NCBI GenBank assembly: GCA_003164825.1
Contig: PLUH01000103.1
Location: forward strand, 862 to 10,274
Reading direction: 5' to 3'
DNA: 9,413 nucleotides
Origin: Hyphomicrobiales bacterium
Lineage (GTDB): Bacteria > Pseudomonadota > Alphaproteobacteria > Rhizobiales > Beijerinckiaceae
The stretch's first letter is position 1; each line of letters starts with the position of its first letter. The position numbers and the translations under genes were made by a program. This document shows positions 5,617-9,413 of this stretch, piece after piece. A model generated the notes under the pieces. That model saw only the letters and a program-made list of their open reading frames with translations, searched no databases and was not told where the DNA came from.

Positions 5617-6684
5617 GTGAACTGCCGCATGGTTCCTCCGGAAAGAGCGACGAGGCCAGGTCGAATAGCCCTAAGATGGGCTCTCTTGACGTTTCTATTG
5701 GCGATGACCGTTGGCGCCTCTGCATTCGCATCGTCCCCGACCCTGGCCGAGGTCAAGGCGCGCGGGTCTTTGATCTGCGGCGTCAATGAGGGATTGCCGG
5801 GATTCTCGTTCGTCGACCAACGGGGAATCTGGACTGGATTCGACGTCGATTTCTGCCGTGCGATCGCCGCCGCCATCTTTGGCGATCCCAACAAGGTCAA
5901 GCTCGTGCCGCTCTCGGCCGACGCCCGGTTTCAGGCGTTGAGAGACGGCAAGATCGACGTCCTGTCGCGCAACTCGACCTGGACGATGGGGCGCGAAGCC
6001 GATTTCGGCCTGACTTTTGTCGGCATCACCTATTACGACGGGCAGGGATTCATGGCCCCCCGCGCCATGCGGATCAATTCGGCGCTGGAGCTCGACGGCG
6101 CCAAGGTGTGCGTGCAAAGCGGCACCACCACGATCGACAATCTCGCCGATTTCTTCACCAGCAACGGCATGACCCTCCAGGAGGTCGTCTCCTCGTCGAC
6201 CGACCAGGCGGTCAAGAATTACGACGCCGGTCAATGCTCAGTCCTGACCAGCGACCTTTCCCAGCTCTATGCGCTGCGGCAGCGCCTCTCCAATCCAAGG
6301 GATCACGTCATTCTCCCGGACGTGATCTCAAAGGAGCCCTTGGGTCCGGTGGTGCGCGACAGCGACCTGCAATGGATCAGTGTCGTGAAATGGACCCATT
6401 TCGCCATGGTCAACGCCGAGGAGCTCGGGGTCAGTTCAAAGACCATCAATCAGGCGCTGAAATCGCAGAAGCCCCAGGTTATGCGCCTGGTCGGCACCAG
6501 CGGAGACTTCGGCGAGCAGATCGGGCTCAGCAACGACTGGGCGGCGAACATTGTCCGATATGTTGGAAACTACGGCGAAGTCTTTGAGCGCAACCTGGGC
6601 TCGAAAACCCAGCTCGCCATTCCGCGCGGACTCAATCAGTTGTGGAACTCCGGCGGCATCCAATACGCCCCACCGATTCGATGA
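5617..6684 (+). CDS. Amino-acid ABC transporter periplasmic binding protein (AapJ/BztA type)
   Basis: This 355-residue family-3 solute-binding protein resembles the general L-amino-acid binding proteins AapJ/BztA, which capture amino acids in the periplasm for an ABC importer. A signal peptide is visible: basic RATRPGRIALR (10-20), a hydrophobic core WALLTFLLAMTVGASA, and likely cleavage after AFA near residue 38. There is no lipobox Cys, so it should be soluble. The mature part starts PTLAEVKARGSLICGVNEG. The family signature GFDVDFCRAIAAAIFGDP (74-91) is clear, followed by ALRDGKIDVLSRNSTWTMGRE (107-127) and VCVQSGTTTIDNL (164-176). GTG 5617 is preferred on its ribosome binding site; ATG 5629 would shorten the protein by four residues and keep the signal peptide. 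No permease or ATPase gene adjoins it, so it is an orphan here and must use a transporter coded elsewhere or be a diverged paralogue. Exact ligand unknown. Confidence 0.92.
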   Translation: MNCRMVPPERATRPGRIALRWALLTFLLAMTVGASAFASSPTLAEVKARGSLICGVNEGLPGFSFVDQRGIWTGFDVDFCRAIAAAIFGDPNKVKLVPLSADARFQALRDGKIDVLSRNSTWTMGREADFGLTFVGITYYDGQGFMAPRAMRINSALELDGAKVCVQSGTTTIDNLADFFTSNGMTLQEVVSSSTDQAVKNYDAGQCSVLTSDLSQLYALRQRLSNPRDHVILPDVISKEPLGPVVRDSDLQWISVVKWTHFAMVNAEELGVSSKTINQALKSQKPQVMRLVGTSGDFGEQIGLSNDWAANIVRYVGNYGEVFERNLGSKTQLAIPRGLNQLWNSGGIQYAPPIR

Positions 6685-6733
6685 CGAGCGGCCAAAGGCG
6701 GGGCGATTAGCGATCGACTGCGCGCTGGCCTGG

Positions 6734-6967
6734 TCATCCGTGCGGCGTTCCGTAACCGTGCTCGCACTCCCGCTTCATCGAGGCGGCCGGACTGGAATAG
6801 GCCTCCTGCCGATCGACGCTCCAATAGCGCAGTTCCTCGAGAGGGATCGCCTCACCGGTGACGGCGCAACGCACGAAGGCCCCCGGACGGATGATGCGAT
6901 ATTCGCCGTCAACAAATTCAATTTTCGCTTCGCCTGCGTCGATCGGACGCCGCTCAAATCTGTTCAT
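6734..6967 (-). CDS. DUF2093 domain protein
   Basis: This small 77-residue protein of the DUF2093 family is conserved in alphaproteobacteria and has no established function. The family core is visible as AKIEFVDGEYRIIRPG (14-29), FVRCAVTGEAIPLEELRYWS (31-50) and VDRQEAY (51-57). The C-terminal tail KRECEHGYGTPHG is specific to this copy and carries a second Cys (C68) besides C34. I chose ATG 6967 because MNRFERRP is the usual family N-terminus; the frame stays open further upstream to 7144, but that part resembles nothing in the family. There is no signal peptide or membrane segment. It converges on the amino-acid binding protein gene with 49 bases between stops and is divergent from rpsU. 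Confidence 0.85.
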   Translation of the reverse strand: MNRFERRPIDAGEAKIEFVDGEYRIIRPGAFVRCAVTGEAIPLEELRYWSVDRQEAYSSPAASMKRECEHGYGTPHG

Positions 6968-7156
6968 CGCGCAAGTTCCCGATTGGATTGCTCTATGCCA
7001 CGATCGCCGCGCTAAGGAAACCAGGTCTTGGCCGCGGCCGGAAGCGGCGCGCCGCTCTGGACAAAAAATAGTCTCTCTGGTAAAGGCCGCGCAACTCCGC
7101 GACATTCGCTTCAAGCCAGCGAGTGCGATTGCGGTTCGCGCCAATCTTCACTTCTT

Positions 7157-7173
7157 TTGAGGCTCCGCCTCAA
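7157..7173 (+). promoter_or_regulatory. Leader hairpin TTGAGGC-TCC-GCCTCAA before rpsU
   Basis: A perfect 7-base inverted repeat with a 3-base centre ends 15 bases before the rpsU GTG start and 5 bases before its AGGA ribosome binding site. In the RNA it would form a compact stem immediately upstream of the ribosome landing site, or in DNA it could be an operator. No T-run follows, so it is not a terminator. A role in controlling S21 translation is inference. The remaining gap between the two divergent genes (6968-7156) must hold their promoters, but I see no convincing boxes. Confidence 0.4.
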
Positions 7174-7188
7174 GCAATAGGATAGCCC

Positions 7189-7440
7189 GTGCAGGTACTC
7201 GTTCGCGACAACAACGTCGATCAGGCTCTCAAAGCCCTCAAGAAGAAAATGCAACGTGAGGGAATATTCCGCGAAATGAAGCTGCGCGGACATTACGAGA
7301 AGCCGTCGGAAAAGAGGGCGCGCGAGAAGGCCGAAGCGGTCCGACGCGCGCGCAAGCTCGCGCGCAAGAAGTTGCAGCGCGAGGGCCTGCTTCCTATGAA
7401 GCCAAAGCCTGCTCCCGGGGCGCCGCGGTCCGCCGGCTGA
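7189..7440 (+). CDS. rpsU: 30S ribosomal protein S21
   Basis: Small-subunit ribosomal protein S21, 83 residues against 71 in Escherichia coli. It sits near the 3' end of 16S rRNA and helps in translation initiation. The sequence is diagnostic: MQVLVRDNNVDQALKALKKK, then REGIFREMKLRGHYEKPSEK, then a long Lys/Arg-rich helix with REKAEAVRRARKLARKK. The C-terminal end GLLPMKPKPAPGAPRSAG is the extended form found in alphaproteobacteria. The start codon is GTG 7189, read as Met, with AGGA (7179-7182) 6 bases upstream. This start gives exactly the family N-terminus and there is no better ATG. It is a single-gene unit with a leader hairpin before it and a terminator overlapping its stop. Confidence 0.97.
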   Translation: MQVLVRDNNVDQALKALKKKMQREGIFREMKLRGHYEKPSEKRAREKAEAVRRARKLARKKLQREGLLPMKPKPAPGAPRSAG

Positions 7441-7459
7441 TTCGCGCCGGCCCCTTTTT
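7432..7459 (+). terminator. Rho-independent terminator of rpsU, overlapping the stop codon
   Basis: GCCGGC (7432-7437) pairs with GCCGGC (7446-7451) across an 8-base loop that contains the TGA stop, followed by CCC and five T. The GC-only 6-base stem and T-run fit an intrinsic terminator that separates rpsU from the TPR gene downstream. Confidence 0.6.
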
Positions 7460-7469
7460 GTGGCGGCGA

Positions 7470-7488
7470 CGCTGCTTCGGGGGCAGCG
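7470..7488 (+). other. Hairpin CGCTGC-N7-GCAGCG upstream of the TPR lipoprotein
   Basis: A perfect 6-base stem with loop TTCGGGG lies 11 bases after the T-run of the rpsU terminator. No T-run follows it. It may back up termination or lie in the leader of the TPR gene. Confidence 0.3.
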
Positions 7489-7586
7489 CGCCTGACCGGC
7501 GGGGATTTGGATATGGCGTCGCCAATCATTGATCGCCGGGCTTGTATCGCTTTGGTCCCCGCGCTTGCCGCGGCCTTCGGCGCGCC

Positions 7587-8441
7587 ATGATGGGAAGATC
7601 GACGCTGAAGAGCGGCTGGATGCCGGCAGGGTTTGCGGCGACGGCGCTGATCCTCGCCGGATGCAGCGAAACCATCGGCGGCTTCAATTCGACGACCCAC
7701 GTGGCCGAGGTCGACGCTGGAGAAGCCGCTCAAGCCTCCAACACCGGCAACATCGCCTCGCTCACCGAAGTCATTGAGCGCAATCCGCGTGACCCGGCCG
7801 CGTACAACACCCGCGGCGTCGTCTATGCGAAGCTCGGCCAATATTCCAATGCGATCGAGGATTTTACTCACACGATCGAGCTTGATCCGAATTTCTCCGG
7901 CGCCTACACCAATCGGGCTCTGGCATATCGGCAAACCAGGAAGGACAATCTGGCGCTGCAGGATTTCAACCAGGCGATCATCGTCAATCCCAATGACGCA
8001 GCCGCCTATCTCGGGCGAGGCAACCTTTTGCGGTCGCAAAACGACTTTCCCGCCGCGCTCGCCGACCTCAACCAGGCGATCAAGCTCAATCCTGAGGGCG
8101 CGCAGGCCTATCACGCGCGCGGCCTGATCTATCAGCGCCAGGGCGACAACATCCAGGCGATCACCGACTTCAATAACGCGATCGATCGCGATCCCTTTGC
8201 CGGCGAGCCCTACCAGGCTCGGGGCCAGAGTTTGATGGCCACCGGCAAATTCGATGCGGCGATCGAGGACTTCAACGCCGCGCTCAACGTGAACGCCAAC
8301 AACTCGGAAGCCTGGTCGGGTCTCGGATTCTGCTACGAGAAATTGAACAACCACGCGAAGGCGGTCGAGTCCTACCAACGCGCTGTGGTGGTTAATCCCA
8401 ACAATAGTCAAGCTCGCGCGGCCTTGCAGCGCCTGGGCTGA
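7587..8441 (+). CDS. Tetratricopeptide-repeat lipoprotein (six TPRs)
   Basis: This 284-residue lipoprotein consists of tandem TPR repeats, helix-pair units that act as docking surfaces for other proteins. It starts with a type II signal peptide: charged MMGRSTLKSG, a hydrophobic core, and the lipobox LILAGC with C26 as the lipidated Cys. A linker (27-68) is followed by six 34-residue TPRs in perfect register at 69-102, 103-136, 137-170, 171-204, 205-238 and 239-272, with the typical DPAAYNTRG, AIEDFNQAI and LNPN positions. The repeats end 12 residues before the C-terminus. It should be anchored to a membrane on the periplasmic side, as in the NlpI-like family of envelope scaffold proteins, but its partner is unknown. 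ATG 7587 is chosen because it gives a full signal peptide. It has no clear ribosome binding site. ATG 7590 is equivalent, ATG 7620 would lose the positive charges, and a TTG at 7542 is also in frame. Confidence 0.9.
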   Translation: MMGRSTLKSGWMPAGFAATALILAGCSETIGGFNSTTHVAEVDAGEAAQASNTGNIASLTEVIERNPRDPAAYNTRGVVYAKLGQYSNAIEDFTHTIELDPNFSGAYTNRALAYRQTRKDNLALQDFNQAIIVNPNDAAAYLGRGNLLRSQNDFPAALADLNQAIKLNPEGAQAYHARGLIYQRQGDNIQAITDFNNAIDRDPFAGEPYQARGQSLMATGKFDAAIEDFNAALNVNANNSEAWSGLGFCYEKLNNHAKAVESYQRAVVVNPNNSQARAALQRLG

Positions 8442-8888
8442 CGAACTCTCCAACCCGCCTCGCTGTCTGAAGCAAGCCGCGTCTGGACGGAAACGCCACG
8501 GCGGGCGCGGGGGAGCCGCGTGCGAGAAACGCGGAGGGGTTGGCTGAATATGAGGAATAACCGACAAAGCGACAATTGCTTTCGATAATCGGAATACCGT
8601 GCTATCGTGCGCTGTCGTCGGATCCCCGATATCGCAGTCTGGGCCGGCGAGGGAAGCGCCCGCGCCTCTTGCTGTTTGACATCAAGCCCGGTTTTTAATG
8701 CTCGGGTCGGGATTCGAGGCTCGCGCCCCTCCGGACCGACTTAAGCCATTGAAAAGTCTCGACCGGTGGATGGAAGACGCTTTGGAATTTCTTCCGCTCG
8801 ATTTGGATTTCGTTGTTTTTCCCTTTGATTTCCTTTCCGCTCGCTTGGTTTCCCGCGCCCGGATTTGGAGGCGCTTTACCGCCTCGGC
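8442..8888. other. Intergenic stretch without a convincing gene
   Basis: The 447 bases lie between the convergent ends of the TPR gene and accC. No reading frame on either strand shows family-like sequence or a good ribosome binding site; the longest, 8698-8919 on the plus strand, overlaps the accC 3' end. The plus strand is markedly pyrimidine-rich from about 8786 to 8856, with TTCCGCTCG occurring twice. An inverted repeat (8868-8885) sits just after the accC stop. I see no clear intrinsic terminator for the TPR gene. Confidence 0.6.
8868..8885 (-). terminator. Hairpin GAGGCG-N6-CGCCTC just after the accC stop
   Basis: A perfect 6-base GC-rich stem with loop GTAAAG (minus strand) begins 3 bases after the accC stop. 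No T-run follows on the minus strand, so it is at best a weak or Rho-assisted terminator or an mRNA-end stabiliser. Confidence 0.3.
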
Positions 8889-9413
8889 CTATGGCGCGGC
8901 GGCCGCTCCTTCAGCTTGAGTCGCGCTGCCGCTAGCCGCCTCGACCTGGGCCTCGTTCTTCAGGAAATCTTCGAGCCAGTGGATGTGATATTGGCCGTTC
9001 TGCACGTCCGAGTTTCGAACCAGGGCGCGAAAAAGCGGCAGCGTCGTCTCGATCCCGTCGACGATGAATTCGTCGAGGGCGCGTCTTAGCCGCATGAGCG
9101 CCTCGGTTCGGGTTCGTCCGTGCACGATAAGCTTGCCGACCAGCGAATCGTAATAGGGGGGAATCACATAACCCTGATAGACGGACGAATCGACGCGAAT
9201 GCCGAGACCGCCGGGGGGATGAAAGTACGTAATTCGACCCGGGGAGGGAACGAACGTCCGGGGATGCTCGGCGTTGATCCGGCACTCGATCGCTGCGCCA
9301 AGGAATCGAACCTCGTCTTGCGCGATGGAAAGGGGAGAGCCGGCTGCGATCTTGATTTGCTCATTGATAATGTCAATCCCGGTGATCATCTCCGTGACCG
9401 GGTGCTCGACCTG
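8889..9413 (-). CDS. accC: Acetyl-CoA carboxylase, biotin carboxylase subunit, C-terminal part (5' end outside the window)
   Basis: This is the last 174 codons of AccC, which uses ATP and bicarbonate to carboxylate biotin on the carrier protein AccB, the first step of fatty-acid synthesis in the cytoplasm. The frame enters at 9413 with QVEHPVTEM, a conserved active-site block of biotin carboxylases. It continues with ITGIDIINEQIKIAAG, ECRINAEHP, FVPSPGRITYFHPPGGLGIR, GYVIPPYYDSLVGKLIVHG and EFIVDGIETTLPLF, all as in the family. The usual NIHYLE ending appears as HIHWLEDFLKN. An Ala/Gly/Glu-rich tail of about 20 residues follows, ending EGAAAAP before TAG. An internal ATG at 9389 is not the start; it is the Met of VTEM. 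The ATP-grasp and N-terminal domains lie to the right. accB is likely further upstream, off the window, by analogy with most proteobacteria. Confidence 0.97.
   Translation of the reverse strand, partial: QVEHPVTEMITGIDIINEQIKIAAGSPLSIAQDEVRFLGAAIECRINAEHPRTFVPSPGRITYFHPPGGLGIRVDSSVYQGYVIPPYYDSLVGKLIVHGRTRTEALMRLRRALDEFIVDGIETTLPLFRALVRNSDVQNGQYHIHWLEDFLKNEAQVEAASGSATQAEGAAAAP

Noticed and set aside
6968..7144. Upstream extension of the DUF2093 gene
   Set aside because: The family N-terminus MNRFERRP begins at 6967. The earlier residues have no family likeness and would overlap the region that must hold the divergent promoters.
7293..8567. Open frame of 424 codons on the minus strand
   Set aside because: It is antisense to rpsU and the TPR lipoprotein. 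Its repeated LDRLVEVG-like pattern is the mirror of the TPR repeats, not a real repeat protein.
8698..8919. Plus-strand frame of 73 codons
   Set aside because: Its composition follows the pyrimidine-rich stretch, it overlaps the accC end, and it has no ribosome binding site or family likeness.
1..9413. Possible CRISPR array, transposon, prophage or tRNA
   Set aside because: No spaced repeat array, transposase-like protein, terminal inverted repeats, phage protein or cloverleaf sequence was found on either strand by eye. The only tandem protein repeats are the TPRs.

Overview
The window is GC-rich and looks like chromosomal DNA of an alphaproteobacterium, most likely of the order Hyphomicrobiales. 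The pointers are a DUF2093 protein, an 83-residue lysine/arginine-rich ribosomal protein S21 that starts at GTG, an AapJ/BztA-type amino-acid binding protein, and a 596-residue DmdC-like acyl-CoA dehydrogenase beside a thiolase. The genus cannot be named from the sequence.

Layout. (1) Positions 1-3946, minus strand: a fatty-acid or acyl-CoA degradation cluster read from right to left. It holds a MaoC-type hydratase, a large acyl-CoA dehydrogenase, a small zinc-binding GFA/CENP-V protein, and a thiolase that runs off the left edge before its catalytic His and second Cys. The last three genes are spaced by only 27 and 36 bases and are probably one transcript. A GTTCA-N4-TGAAC inverted repeat lies in the 125-base gap before the dehydrogenase. 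(2) Positions 3947-4317: a non-coding stretch with a 20/21 direct repeat, small hairpins, what looks like the decayed 3' end of a second MaoC gene (minus strand), and a plausible sigma-70 promoter pointing right. (3) Positions 4318-5508, plus strand: a WbsX/GH99-like glycan gene, visibly AT-richer than its neighbours and probably acquired. (4) Positions 5617-6684, plus strand: a periplasmic amino-acid binding protein with no permease or ATPase genes next to it. (5) A convergent minus-strand DUF2093 gene (6734-6967), then divergent rpsU (7189-7440) with a leader hairpin and a terminator overlapping its stop codon. (6) Positions 7587-8441, plus strand: a lipoprotein built of six TPR repeats. (7) Positions 8442-8888: no convincing gene. 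(8) Positions 8889-9413, minus strand: the C-terminal part of biotin carboxylase accC, which enters from the right edge.

Functionally, the left cluster supplies hydration, dehydrogenation and thiolysis steps for acyl-CoA breakdown, while accC at the right edge belongs to fatty-acid synthesis. The genes between them are not an obvious pathway. I found no CRISPR array, transposase, phage gene, rRNA or tRNA, and no clearly new defence or mobile system. The most unusual part is the 3.95-4.32 kb junction, where gene remnants and repeats sit beside the AT-richer glycan gene.
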